Source: JAMCXS01 sp964459065 (GTDB lineage: Bacteria > Acidobacteriota > Terriglobia > UBA7540). Taken from it: 31,928 bases of DNA. Shown piece after piece: positions 1 to 7,198 of this stretch. The stretch covers positions 1 to 31,928 of the forward strand of contig CAYWMN010000006.1 in assembly GCA_964459065.1 (NCBI GenBank), in the 5' to 3' direction. Each line of letters opens with the position of its first letter. The first letter of the stretch is position 1. The translations under genes and the position numbers were made by a program. Below the pieces are notes generated by a model, which had not been told where the DNA came from, searched no databases, and was given only the letters and a program-made list of their open reading frames with translations.

Positions 1-500
1 TAAGACGGCTGGCGGAATTGAGCCTCTCCTATTTCGTCGAGGCTGGGCTGCTTTTCGAGCCGGTGAGCCCTTCAACGCTCGCTTGGCTTGAATTGGTGGT
101 CGATGCGGTCATCAACAAAATCGACCACATGAACCAGTTCCCGGAAGCGGCGCGGCTGATTTTCAATTACGATGCAACTGACGCGGCGTGCCGTCTGGGA
201 AGCGGGCAGACGGGCGAGTCCGAAGTGGTCAGGCAGGTCGCGGCAAAAATCCTTGCGGAGCCAGGCGTAACCTACACCCGGTTCCGGGAAATCCTGAAGG
301 AAGTGCAAAAGGCCACCGGCAAGAAGGGGAAAGAGTTGTTCCACCCGGTTCGCGTGGCGCTCACCGGCGCGGACTCCGGGCCGGAGCTTGAAAAACTGAT
401 TCCCATTTTTGAGAAGGGCTCTGAATTGAAGTTAGTGCAGCCCATCTTGAGCGTGGCCGACCGCCTGCGGAATTTTACGGAGGCCATCCATGGGTCTTGA
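1..500 (+). CDS. gltX: Glutamyl-tRNA synthetase, C-terminal part (5' truncated by window edge)
   Basis: The frame is open to the window edge (first full codon at position 3), so only about the last 165 residues of a normally 470-500 residue enzyme are present. GluRS charges tRNA-Glu with glutamate in the cytoplasm. The visible part is the alpha-helical anticodon-binding region. Its best landmark is the conserved stretch LFHPVRVALTGADSGPEL, followed by a short helical tail ending at TGA 498-500. The catalytic HIGH and KMSKS regions lie upstream of the window. rlmB follows after about 50 nt on the same strand, so the two may be cotranscribed. Identification rests on family knowledge of the LFxPvRvAltG motif. 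GlnRS is unlikely because its C-terminal part is a beta-barrel. Confidence 0.9.
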   Translation, partial: RRLAELSLSYFVEAGLLFEPVSPSTLAWLELVVDAVINKIDHMNQFPEAARLIFNYDATDAACRLGSGQTGESEVVRQVAAKILAEPGVTYTRFREILKEVQKATGKKGKELFHPVRVALTGADSGPELEKLIPIFEKGSELKLVQPILSVADRLRNFTEAIHGS

Positions 501-551
501 ACGTCCGTTGCGCCGGCGTGCTCTTCAACCGAACAGGCTTGCTTGCCGCCC

Positions 552-1307
552 ATGACTGAAATCCGCCAAGCCCGCACCGAAGGTGTCCTGTACGGCTTGA
601 ACGCCGTCAGGGAAGCTGTCGGCTCCAGGCCCATCGATCACGTGCTGGCGCGCGAAGGCGCCGGGGGACGTCGCCTGCAGGAAATTCTGAACGCCTGCCG
701 GACGCGGGCGATTCCGCTGCGGTTTGTGCCGCGCTCGGCGCTGGAACGGGTGGCGGGAACGGTCCATCACCAGGATGTGGTGGCGGTTTGTTCCCAGAAG
801 GATTACGAGCCGCTCGACGTGGTGGCTGGGTGGAAGAGCCCGGCGCTGCTGCTGGTGCTCGACGGTGTTGAAGATCCCTCGAACCTGGGCGCCATGGTGC
901 GAACCAGCGTTGCGGCGGGCGCAAGCGGCGTGGTGGTGAGCGAACGGCGCGCCGCCGGACTTTCATCTTCCGTGGCGCGGGCCGCCGCCGGAGCGCTTGA
1001 GCACGCCAGGGTGGCGCGGGTCAAAAATCTGGTCCGCGCGCTGGTGGAGCTGAAGGAGAAAGGCCTCTGGGTTTATGGTTATGAGGCGCGGGCGGGCCAA
1101 AGCTATTGGGACCTGGATTACAAGGCTCCCTGTGCGCTGGTGATGGGAAGCGAGGGGCATGGGTTGCACCGGCTGGTGCGCGAAGCCTGCGACCAGCTTG
1201 CGGCCATTCCCCTGCAGGGACCGGTCGAGTCACTGAACGTTTCCGTCGCCGCGGGCCTGGTGCTTTATGAGGCGCTGCGGCAGCGCGCCGGAGGCGGAAA
1301 TCCCTGA
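552..1307 (+). CDS. rlmB: 23S rRNA (guanosine-2'-O)-methyltransferase, SpoU/TrmH family
   Basis: 251 residues if started at ATG 552 (MTEIRQART). A TTG three codons upstream (543) is also open, but ATG is the more usual choice. The N-terminal part (about 10-75) looks like the SpoU substrate-binding domain, starting with GVLYGLNAVREAV. The C-terminal SPOUT knot domain shows all three family motifs: LDGVEDPSNLGAMVRTS (motif 1), LVMGSEGHGL (motif 2) and IPLQGPVESLNVSVAAGLVLYE (motif 3, SAM-binding trefoil knot). RlmB methylates the ribose of G2251 of 23S rRNA in E. coli. Length and motif order are normal for the family. Other TrmH-like rRNA methylases share these motifs, so the exact target nucleotide is an inference. 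Confidence 0.9.
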   Translation: MTEIRQARTEGVLYGLNAVREAVGSRPIDHVLAREGAGGRRLQEILNACRTRAIPLRFVPRSALERVAGTVHHQDVVAVCSQKDYEPLDVVAGWKSPALLLVLDGVEDPSNLGAMVRTSVAAGASGVVVSERRAAGLSSSVARAAAGALEHARVARVKNLVRALVELKEKGLWVYGYEARAGQSYWDLDYKAPCALVMGSEGHGLHRLVREACDQLAAIPLQGPVESLNVSVAAGLVLYEALRQRAGGGNP

Positions 1308-1382
1308 GGTGGAAGGGAATTCATTGCCGGGGCTTGTAACTCGTGTTTAAAAAAGCACATCATAGATAGAGTGGAGGTGCGG

Positions 1383-2537
1383 ATGCGGCCGACAAGACGG
1401 AGTGGACCTCGCGGAAATCAGAGGCGCCTGGCGGGCGCCCTCGGTGTGCTCCTGGGAGTGGCGGGAATCCTGGCGGGGCCGGGCGTGGCTTCAGCGCAAT
1501 CGCAGGGAGCCGCTGCCGGTTCCAACACCCCCCAGGAATCGCAGCCTCTGATTCGCGTGCAGACCAATCTGGTGACGACGCCGGTCACTGTGATTGACCG
1601 CTCGACAGGGTCATTTGTTTACGACCTGGACCGCGTCGACTTCCAGCTTTTTGACAATGGTGTTCGGCAGCATATCCAGCGCTTTGACCGCGAGCCCCAC
1701 AAGATCGCTTCCGTGATTGTGATTCAAACCAGCGACGTGCTGGCCCCGCTGCTGAAGGAAGTTAAACCCCTTGCGCCGTTGTTTTCGCAATTGATGCTGG
1801 GATCGAAGGGTGAGGCGGCGGTGCTGTTTTATTCCAGTCGAATCCGCACGGCGCAGGACTTTTCAAGTTCCGGAAGCCGGCTGAACAAGACGTTGCAAAG
1901 CGTTGCCGCCAACGGCAGCGGCGCACGGCTCAATGACGCGCTGATGCAGGCGATGAGTTTGCTGGAGAAGCGGCCCGTGGGTGAAAGGCGGATTATCGTG
2001 GTTTTTTCGACCGGATATGACTCCGGCAGCAGCACCGCCAAGAACGACGTGATCCGGCGCGCCACCAACGCGGAAGTGGAAATCTACGGCTTGAACCTGA
2101 GCCTTTCAAAGGCGACATTGCAGCGCCAGCAGGAACCGGAGGTTGCGCAGAGCCCTCAGGCGTTGAACGTGGCCGGCCCCAGCCTTCCGGGCAGGCCGTC
2201 GACGCCCAGCTCGTCGACGCAGAATTTTGGACAGCCCGCCGATATTACCCAGGATCTGGCCACCGCGGCGCGGCTGGCAAAGTCCGTGCTGATCAATAGC
2301 GACATGGAGGCGTATTGCCGCTACACGGGGGGGCAGTTTTTTAAACAGTGGTCCTCGCGGGCCTTGCAGGTCAACCTGAATGCGATGGCTACGGAGATTA
2401 ACAGCCAATATGAATTGGCTTACGTGCCCGACAATCTTTCAACGCTCGGCTTTCACCGCATCGAGGTCAGGGTCGACCGGCACGGCGTGAAAGTGCGCGC
2501 CCGGCTGGGATACTACTACTTCGGGGCACGGCAGTAA
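1383..2537 (+). CDS. Exported VWFA-related protein, acidobacterial type (degenerate MIDAS)
   Basis: 384 residues from ATG 1383, chosen because GGAGGT lies at 1373-1378; a GTG at 1371 would contain that site. A basic N-terminus and a hydrophobic stretch (LAGALGVLLGVAGILAGPGVASA) form a signal peptide with an A-x-A type site near residue 38. The mature part has the layout of the VWFA-related acidobacterial family: IRVQTNLVTTPVTVIDRSTG, then DFQLFDNGVRQ, then a von Willebrand A fold from about residue 107 to 250. Where family members carry the metal-binding DxSxS motif, this protein reads VIVIQTSDVLA, so the first Asp is Gln. A low-complexity Pro/Ser/Gln linker follows (about residues 245-285). 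The C-terminal QYELAYVPDN...FHRIEVRVDRHGVKVRARLGYY is typical of the family. The cellular function of these proteins is not known. Confidence 0.85.
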   Translation: MRPTRRSGPRGNQRRLAGALGVLLGVAGILAGPGVASAQSQGAAAGSNTPQESQPLIRVQTNLVTTPVTVIDRSTGSFVYDLDRVDFQLFDNGVRQHIQRFDREPHKIASVIVIQTSDVLAPLLKEVKPLAPLFSQLMLGSKGEAAVLFYSSRIRTAQDFSSSGSRLNKTLQSVAANGSGARLNDALMQAMSLLEKRPVGERRIIVVFSTGYDSGSSTAKNDVIRRATNAEVEIYGLNLSLSKATLQRQQEPEVAQSPQALNVAGPSLPGRPSTPSSSTQNFGQPADITQDLATAARLAKSVLINSDMEAYCRYTGGQFFKQWSSRALQVNLNAMATEINSQYELAYVPDNLSTLGFHRIEVRVDRHGVKVRARLGYYYFGARQ

Positions 2538-2558
2538 GGCCGAAGCCAATTTCCGCTG

Positions 2559-3020
2559 CTAGTAAAACCGCTCAACATCAACCCGCCGGCCTACGCGCAG
2601 GTCCAGTTCAGCTAGGTAGGGGCGCAGGGTCGCGGCAGAAACCTTCAGGACCATCGCCTGCCTTTGGTTGCCCGCTCGAAAAACAACCGTGAAGAACCGG
2701 TTGTGGCCGCCGCCGCCGCGAGGGGGCTTGAGGGTCCAGGCTAATTTCATGTGGCGGACCCGGCGGCTGAGCCTGGAGCGGTATTCCATCAGGACGATGG
2801 ATTTGTAGGGAGCCGTCACGCGGCCTTCCGGGCACGCAAAAGTCATTGCGGTTTGGGTGAGTGCCAGTTGACCGTCACAGCGTTCCTGCACCTGTTGGGT
2901 TCCCCCAACGTATTTGAATTCCGGGGCGGCCTGGGAATGCTTCCGGGCCGGCGCGGCCACGGCGACGGCCGCCAACAAGACAAAGAATAAGGCGCTTTGC
3001 AGCCGAAGGAATGTCTTCAT
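2559..3020 (-). CDS. Small exported protein of unknown function
   Basis: 153 residues if started at the ATG at 3020, which has GAAGG a few bases upstream. An upstream in-frame ATG at 3062 would add 14 residues in front of the signal peptide. MKTFLRLQSALFFVLLAAVAVAAPA is a clear Sec signal peptide. The mature protein is basic, with KYVGGTQQVQERCDGQLALTQTAMTFACPEG: two cysteines about 16 residues apart that could form a disulphide. A GGGG run follows and predicted beta strands fill the rest. It resembles no family I can name. It is the last gene of the leftward group with acpS and the TonB-C protein, about 100 nt after the latter, so cotranscription is possible but not assured. Confidence 0.7.
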   Translation of the reverse strand: MKTFLRLQSALFFVLLAAVAVAAPARKHSQAAPEFKYVGGTQQVQERCDGQLALTQTAMTFACPEGRVTAPYKSIVLMEYRSRLSRRVRHMKLAWTLKPPRGGGGHNRFFTVVFRAGNQRQAMVLKVSAATLRPYLAELDLRVGRRVDVERFY

Positions 3021-3120
3021 AGGAGCCTTCTCTTGCGGCTCACTCGATGGGAACGGGAGCAAGCCGCTTGGGATGATTTCGCGCGCACAGGGCGGCCGTC
3101 ACGCCGAGCGCGGGTGGCGC

Positions 3121-3885
3121 TCAGTTTGCCTGGCGCGCGTTCGAATTGCCCTCTGCTTCTGCACATAAAGCGCGCCCCAGGGGAACCCGGATAATCATGT
3201 ACCATGGAACCGCCAACGCGCCCCAGCGCGCAGCGCGGAATTTCCAGCAAAGGATCTGCCGCCGCGCCGACTGCAGGGCGTCTGTTACTTTGCCCAGCGG
3301 CATCGAATCCAGAACCTGGCCCTTGGCTCCGACCAGGACCCGGAGGAGCACGAACTTTGACGCAACGTTACCGCCGGGTTCGGCCACGACTTCAGGCGGA
3401 CGCACTTGCTTGTCGAGAAACCGCCTGGCGTCGGGAGGAATTTTCGAGAGATGGCGCGGGTGTATGCGGAAATTGATTTTAACGATCGTCCGGAAGGGCA
3501 CGGCCACGCCGGCCTGAATCAGGGGCTGGTAACGCCACTTCCGAACTGCCTCAATGGCGGACGCCGCGAGCAAAGGTTGTCCCTTGAGGATATGGGCTTC
3601 GGCCACGTAGCCCCTCTGGTTGACCACGATTTCAAGCTTAACGCGGCCTTGAATGTAATTAATTTTGGCGATGCTGGGATACTCTGGTTCGACCAGATCG
3701 ACCAGCCGCTTGGAGGCTGACTTGGAATCGAGCGATTCCAGGTCGCCATACGGTTCGACCGCCGCGGCAAAGACGCAGGACGAGGCTGCGACCGCCAGCA
3801 CCATGAGCGGTAGCATGGCCGGTAGCCAGTCCAGGACTCCCCGGCCTGCCGGGAGCGCCGAATGTGGCTTAAGGGTCCGATTCAA
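3121..3885 (-). CDS. Exported or anchored protein with TonB C-terminal domain
   Basis: 254 residues from a TTG at 3885 with AGGTG four bases upstream. This start overlaps the end of acpS by 17 nt, suggesting translational coupling. An alternative ATG lies at 3816. A hydrophobic segment (about residues 18-42) is a signal peptide or membrane anchor. Residues about 65-145 match the TonB C-terminal domain: PEYPSIAKINYIQGRVKLEIVVNQRGYV...KWRYQPLIQAGVAVPFRTIVKINF. Residues about 160-240 look like a second, eroded copy (VRPPEVVAEPGG...KFVLLRVLVGAKGQVLDSMPLGK...WKFRAARWGALAVPWYMIIRVPL). The long Pro-rich periplasm-spanning linker of true TonB is missing, and so are ExbB and ExbD genes. It may therefore not be the energy transducer of the receptor at 22837-25497. 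Many Acidobacteria carry such TonB-C-only proteins of unclear role. Confidence 0.75.
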   Translation of the reverse strand: MNRTLKPHSALPAGRGVLDWLPAMLPLMVLAVAASSCVFAAAVEPYGDLESLDSKSASKRLVDLVEPEYPSIAKINYIQGRVKLEIVVNQRGYVAEAHILKGQPLLAASAIEAVRKWRYQPLIQAGVAVPFRTIVKINFRIHPRHLSKIPPDARRFLDKQVRPPEVVAEPGGNVASKFVLLRVLVGAKGQVLDSMPLGKVTDALQSARRQILCWKFRAARWGALAVPWYMIIRVPLGRALCAEAEGNSNARQAN

Positions 3886-4252
3886 GAATCACCTGCGCGA
3901 CGGCGTAACGGTTGGTATGCGAGATTGAAACCACCGCGCGAGCGACGCCGAGCGCACCCGCCAATTCGCGAGCGCGGCCGGAAAACCTCAACTCAGGTTT
4001 GCCGCTTGCCTGATGGCTGATTTCAACGTCCAGCCACCGAACTCCGTTTGCCCAGCCCGTGCCGAGCGCTTTGAAAGCCGCCTCTTTAGCCGCAAATCGA
4101 GCCGCGTATCGTTCCGCCTTGTTCTTGAACCTCTCGCAGTAAGCAATCTCTGCGGGCGTAAATATCTTTCGAGAGAACCGATCTCCGTGCCGTTTGAGAG
4201 CTTGTTCAATGCGTTCCGTTTCAGCAATGTCAATTCCTGTGCCGACCGTCAT
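3869..4252 (-). CDS. acpS: Holo-[acyl-carrier-protein] synthase
   Basis: 127 residues, the normal AcpS length. It transfers 4'-phosphopantetheine from CoA to the serine of apo-ACP, which activates ACP for fatty acid synthesis in the cytoplasm. Signature residues are visible: GIDI with the Mg-binding Asp8, then RYAARFAAKEAAFKALGTG with Glu57, and VVSISHTNRYAVAQVI near the C-terminus. Start ATG at 4252. The TonB-C gene begins inside its 3' end and the sensor-like gene ends 38 nt upstream, so it sits in the middle of a leftward operon. Placement with pdxJ or an ACP gene is common elsewhere; that is not seen here. Confidence 0.95.
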   Translation of the reverse strand: MTVGTGIDIAETERIEQALKRHGDRFSRKIFTPAEIAYCERFKNKAERYAARFAAKEAAFKALGTGWANGVRWLDVEISHQASGKPELRFSGRARELAGALGVARAVVSISHTNRYAVAQVILESDP

Positions 4253-4290
4253 GGCGTTATTTTCCGAGGTCCTGGGGCCGCGGGGGCGAG

Positions 4291-4761
4291 TTATGCACTC
4301 GCCCCTGCCGCTGCCATCAACATCTCATCCTTGTCCGTTTTCTCGTATCCCATAACCGTGTAATGAACGGCCTTGTCAAAAAAATTGCCGATCCGGTGGT
4401 GGAGTTCCTGTTCCTGCCAAAGGTCGACTGCGGAGTCCATCATTCCGGAAGTTCGGATGTAATCCCGAAGATGATGCTTTTTCAGGTTGTGGGCATACAC
4501 CACTTCACTGAGAGCGATTCCTTCCTCTCGGCGTTGCCGGGCAAGCCTGAAGTGGAATCCCTTGATCTCCTCGTCCGATGGTTCCACGAGCCATCGGCCA
4601 AGGTTGCGATAGACCTGATAGGACTGGTCATGGAGTTCCTGAACAGAGAGGCGGTGCATTGAAGGTGTTTTAGGATTGCTTTTAAGGTCTGAGATCACGC
4701 CTCGCGTGAGTTCCTCAGCGTGACTTTCGATCATTTGAACTAACCGGGAAGAGAGTAACAT
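4291..4761 (-). CDS. Small all-helical sensor-like protein (RsbR-type N-terminal domain resemblance, tentative)
   Basis: 156 residues from ATG 4761, with AAGGA 12 nt upstream. No signal peptide or membrane segment. The sequence looks entirely helical and amphipathic: a helix beginning LLSSRLVQMIESHAEELTRGVI, a loop LKSNPKTPSMHRLSVQEL, then long helices with many charged residues and several His (YAHNLKKHHLRDYI, QEQELHHRI). The pattern of a helical bundle with R-x3-GI-x-L-x-E resembles the N-terminal input domains of RsbR-type stressosome co-antagonists and some histidine kinases. No STAS, kinase or output domain follows, so this would be a stand-alone input domain. It is probably the first gene of the operon with acpS, preceded by a good sigma-70-type promoter candidate. 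Family assignment is by eye and uncertain. Confidence 0.5.
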   Translation of the reverse strand: MLLSSRLVQMIESHAEELTRGVISDLKSNPKTPSMHRLSVQELHDQSYQVYRNLGRWLVEPSDEEIKGFHFRLARQRREEGIALSEVVYAHNLKKHHLRDYIRTSGMMDSAVDLWQEQELHHRIGNFFDKAVHYTVMGYEKTDKDEMLMAAAGASA

Positions 4762-4781
4762 TATGTTGTGTCGTCCTTATT

Positions 4782-4810
4782 ATTATTTAAGGGAAATTCC
4801 CCTATTCCAA
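4782..4810 (-). promoter_or_regulatory. Promoter with internal palindrome for the 4761-2559 gene group
   Basis: Read on the minus strand: -35 TTGGAA (4810-4805), a 17-nt spacer and -10 AATAAT (4787-4782); an alternative -10 reading is TAAATA. The expected start of transcription is near 4775, leaving a leader of about 14 nt before ATG 4761. The spacer holds the palindrome GGGAA-A-TTCCC (4791-4801), a possible operator that would block polymerase. The region is distinctly AT-rich compared with its surroundings. Confidence 0.5.
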
Positions 4811-4965
4811 CATAGCAGAGCGAAAATCCGATTTCAAACCCTCGTGCGGGCCGCGCCGGTTGCCTTCGCCGAGGCGCATCCCAGAGGCAGGATTAGCGGA
4901 TTTCCATTCCAGCGAGTTTGAACCCAACGAGCGTTTCCCGGGGCCGTGGGCCGCGCCGAGGGCCG

Positions 4966-4974
4966 TGCTATAGT
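4966..4974 (+). promoter_or_regulatory. Extended -10 promoter for pgeF, leaderless position
   Basis: TGC-TATAGT (4966-4974) is an extended -10 element with five of six consensus bases in the hexamer. Its 3' end is only 6 nt from ATG 4981, so transcription would begin at or next to the start codon. No convincing -35 is visible at the usual distance, which is tolerated for extended -10 promoters. Confidence 0.45.
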
Positions 4975-4980
4975 GAGCTG

Positions 4981-5901
4981 ATGAGCGGGCGAATTTCCAA
5001 AAGTGATCCCGGCCGCGAGGGTGGCTGGATCGAATGCGAAGCGCTTGGGCGGCTTGGGTGGCTGGTCCATGGGTTTTCCACTCGAAACGGCGGGAAGAAG
5101 GCAGGGCGTGCAGGCCAGCGCGCCAAGCGGGCCAGCACGGGCGAGTGGCGGCCTTCGGCAAGCCTGGGCGCGGGCGATTTTGTTTCAGCTTCGTTGCGGC
5201 AGACGCATTCTTCGCTGATCTATTCGGTCGAGCCCGGCCCCCGGCCGGCAACGCTGCGATACGATCTTTCCGGGTACGCGCCCGCCGTCTGGGACGGTAA
5301 CGAACCTGCCCCCTTCGGCGATGCGCTGGTCACAAACCATCCTGGGATTCTGCTGAGTGTTCGAGTGGCCGATTGCATGCCGGTGCTGCTGGTTGACCCG
5401 GAAAATCGCGCGGTTGCCGGTGTGCACGCGGGATGGCGCGGCGCGCTGAGCCGCATTGTTGAAAAGACGGCGGGTGAAATGCGCCGCATCTTCCATTCCA
5501 GACCTGAGAAGCTGATTGCGGCCATCGGGCCCTCGATCCGGAATTGCTGTTATGAGGTGGGCGAAGAGGTATTCGACGCGTTTTCAGGGACCTTCGAGCG
5601 CCCGGAATCTTTTTTCCGCCGGATGGCGCCGGCTTCCGATGCGCTGGACCGCCGCATCCCGCTTTTCTTTACTCAAGCGCCTCCCGGCCATGGGCAGGAG
5701 GAACACTCGGGGATTTACCTGGACCTGGTCGCGGTGGCCCGCTATCAATTGGAGAGCGCCGGGGTGCCGCCTGCCCGGATTCATGTGGCGGATTACTGTA
5801 CGGCCTGCAGACCTGACCTGTTTTATTCCTACCGGAAACAGGGCAGCTTTGCCGGACGCATGACGGCTGCAATTGGAATCCGGCCCGGCGTACAGGACTA
5901 G
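4981..5901 (+). CDS. pgeF: Peptidoglycan editing factor / multicopper-like YfiH (laccase-domain) family
   Basis: 306 residues from ATG 4981. The frame is open 21 codons further up, but that part has no family similarity. PgeF/YfiH proteins are cytoplasmic purine-nucleoside-type enzymes. In E. coli PgeF removes wrongly incorporated residues from peptidoglycan precursors. The three metal ligands of the family are present: His76 (LRQTHSSL), Cys132 (VADCMPVLLVDP) and His149 (GVHAGWRGAL). IGPSIRNCCYEVGEEV and the C-terminal DYCTACRPDLFYSYRKQG also match. The segment after HGFSTRNGG (about residues 38-65) is a Lys/Arg/Ala-rich stretch in place of the usual YxSLNLG region, which is unusual. Its stop overlaps that of rlmN on the other strand. 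Confidence 0.88.
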   Translation: MSGRISKSDPGREGGWIECEALGRLGWLVHGFSTRNGGKKAGRAGQRAKRASTGEWRPSASLGAGDFVSASLRQTHSSLIYSVEPGPRPATLRYDLSGYAPAVWDGNEPAPFGDALVTNHPGILLSVRVADCMPVLLVDPENRAVAGVHAGWRGALSRIVEKTAGEMRRIFHSRPEKLIAAIGPSIRNCCYEVGEEVFDAFSGTFERPESFFRRMAPASDALDRRIPLFFTQAPPGHGQEEHSGIYLDLVAVARYQLESAGVPPARIHVADYCTACRPDLFYSYRKQGSFAGRMTAAIGIRPGVQD

Positions 5902-7013
5902 GCCGGCGAAACAGGAGGCGTGGCGGATCCCTGCGCCGCCGAATCTTTCATTTCCGCCAGCCGCAACTGGCCGCAGGCCGCCATGATGTCCTGGCCGCGA
6001 GAGATGCGGATGAAGGCCGGGATCTGCTTCTGCTGGAGAATCTTCTGAAACTCGAGCACCCGCCCGAGCGGAGGGGGCTGATAGGCGAGCCCCGGCCCGC
6101 CGTTGTAGGGAATCAGATTGACTTTGGCGCGGATTCCGTTGAGCAGCGCCGCCACGCGGCGGGCGTCTGAAGCGTCATCGTTAATCCCATCGAGAAGCAC
6201 GTATTCAAAGGTCAAGTGCTCGCGCGGCCGCAAGGGAAAGGCCCGGCAAGCTTCCAGAAGCTCGCTTAAGGGGTACTTGCGGTTGAGCGGCATCAAGGCG
6301 GTCCGCTGTTCGTCGCTTGAAGCGTTGAGTGAAACGGCCAGCTTGGGGCGAACCGGTTCGCCGGCCAGGAGCCGAATTTGGGGAATGATGCCGGCCGTCG
6401 AAAGGGTGATCCGGCGCAAAGCGATTCCCAGCCCGTCGGGGTCCACCAGGATCCTGACCGCCTTCATCACCGATTCCAGGTTCAGCAGCGGTTCGCCCAT
6501 TCCCATGAACACAACGTTCAAGGGCGTACCGGCCGGAGGCTGCCGGGCGCTGGTGACGGCGATAATCTGCCCGACGATTTCACCCGGGTCGAGATTCCGC
6601 TTGATGCCCAGCTGCGCGGTGAAGCAAAAGCGGCAGTTGACGGCGCAGCCCACCTGGCTGGAAACGCAGAGCGTTACCCGGCCTTCATCGGGCATATAGA
6701 CGGTTTCAATGCTTTCACCGTCGTCGAGCGAGAGAAGATAGCGGGATGATCCGTCGCGCGAATCCATGGAGCCCTTGATTTCAGGATAGCCCACTCGGTA
6801 CCCGGCGCTGAGGCGCCGGCGGAAGGCCGCAGGCAATTCCGTGCAGTTCGCAAAGTCACGCTGGCGCCGCGCATAAAGGTCCCGGAACAATTGCGTGCCC
6901 CGAAACGCGGGCTCTTGCAGTTGTTCGGCAAGGCTGCGCAGGTCGCCTTTGTCCAGGCCCAGCAGGTTTGTTTCAGATGTGGAAGTTGGAGGATTCATGC
7001 TGTCCATAGCCAT
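5898..7013 (-). CDS. rlmN: Dual-specificity 23S rRNA/tRNA adenine-C2 methyltransferase (radical SAM)
   Basis: 371 residues from ATG 7013; in-frame ATGs at codons 3 and 6 are alternatives, and none has a Shine-Dalgarno site. RlmN methylates A2503 of 23S rRNA and A37 of some tRNAs. The radical-SAM cluster motif CxxxCxxC is at residues 123-130 (GCAVNCRFC). The conserved TLCVSSQVGC precedes it and FMGMGEPLLN gives the SAM-binding GEP motif. The C-terminal Cys347 (DIMAACGQL) corresponds to the methyl-carrying cysteine of E. coli RlmN. The tail after it is short and Ala/Ser/Pro-rich. The gene is convergent with pgeF and its TAG shares the CTAG with the pgeF TAG. A possible -10 (TACGAT) overlaps the first ATG, which would favour codon 3 or 6 as the true start. 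Confidence 0.95.
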   Translation of the reverse strand: MAMDSMNPPTSTSETNLLGLDKGDLRSLAEQLQEPAFRGTQLFRDLYARRQRDFANCTELPAAFRRRLSAGYRVGYPEIKGSMDSRDGSSRYLLSLDDGESIETVYMPDEGRVTLCVSSQVGCAVNCRFCFTAQLGIKRNLDPGEIVGQIIAVTSARQPPAGTPLNVVFMGMGEPLLNLESVMKAVRILVDPDGLGIALRRITLSTAGIIPQIRLLAGEPVRPKLAVSLNASSDEQRTALMPLNRKYPLSELLEACRAFPLRPREHLTFEYVLLDGINDDASDARRVAALLNGIRAKVNLIPYNGGPGLAYQPPPLGRVLEFQKILQQKQIPAFIRISRGQDIMAACGQLRLAEMKDSAAQGSATPPVSPA

Positions 7014-7135
7014 CGTACCATTAGGCGAAGCGCGCGTTCAATGAAGGCTGGCTGCTGGAGCCCGGGTACGTCGCGCGTTCCGGCCGTGCCGGTGAGGGGC
7101 GCGCGGTGCGGAAATCGCGGCGCTCCCGTCGTGAG

Positions 7136-7165
7136 TTGACCGCCGGCCAGTGGAGGGCTTACGAT
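7136..7165 (+). promoter_or_regulatory. Promoter of TetR-type regulator gene
   Basis: -35 TTGACC (7136-7141), an 18-nt spacer and -10 TACGAT (7160-7165). Expected transcript start is near 7172, giving a leader of about 27 nt that holds GAGGGG before ATG 7199. Autorepression would be usual for such a regulator, but I see no clear palindrome here. Confidence 0.45.
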
Positions 7166-7198
7166 AATCCCGCTGGTTGCGGTACGAGGGGTTTAACA

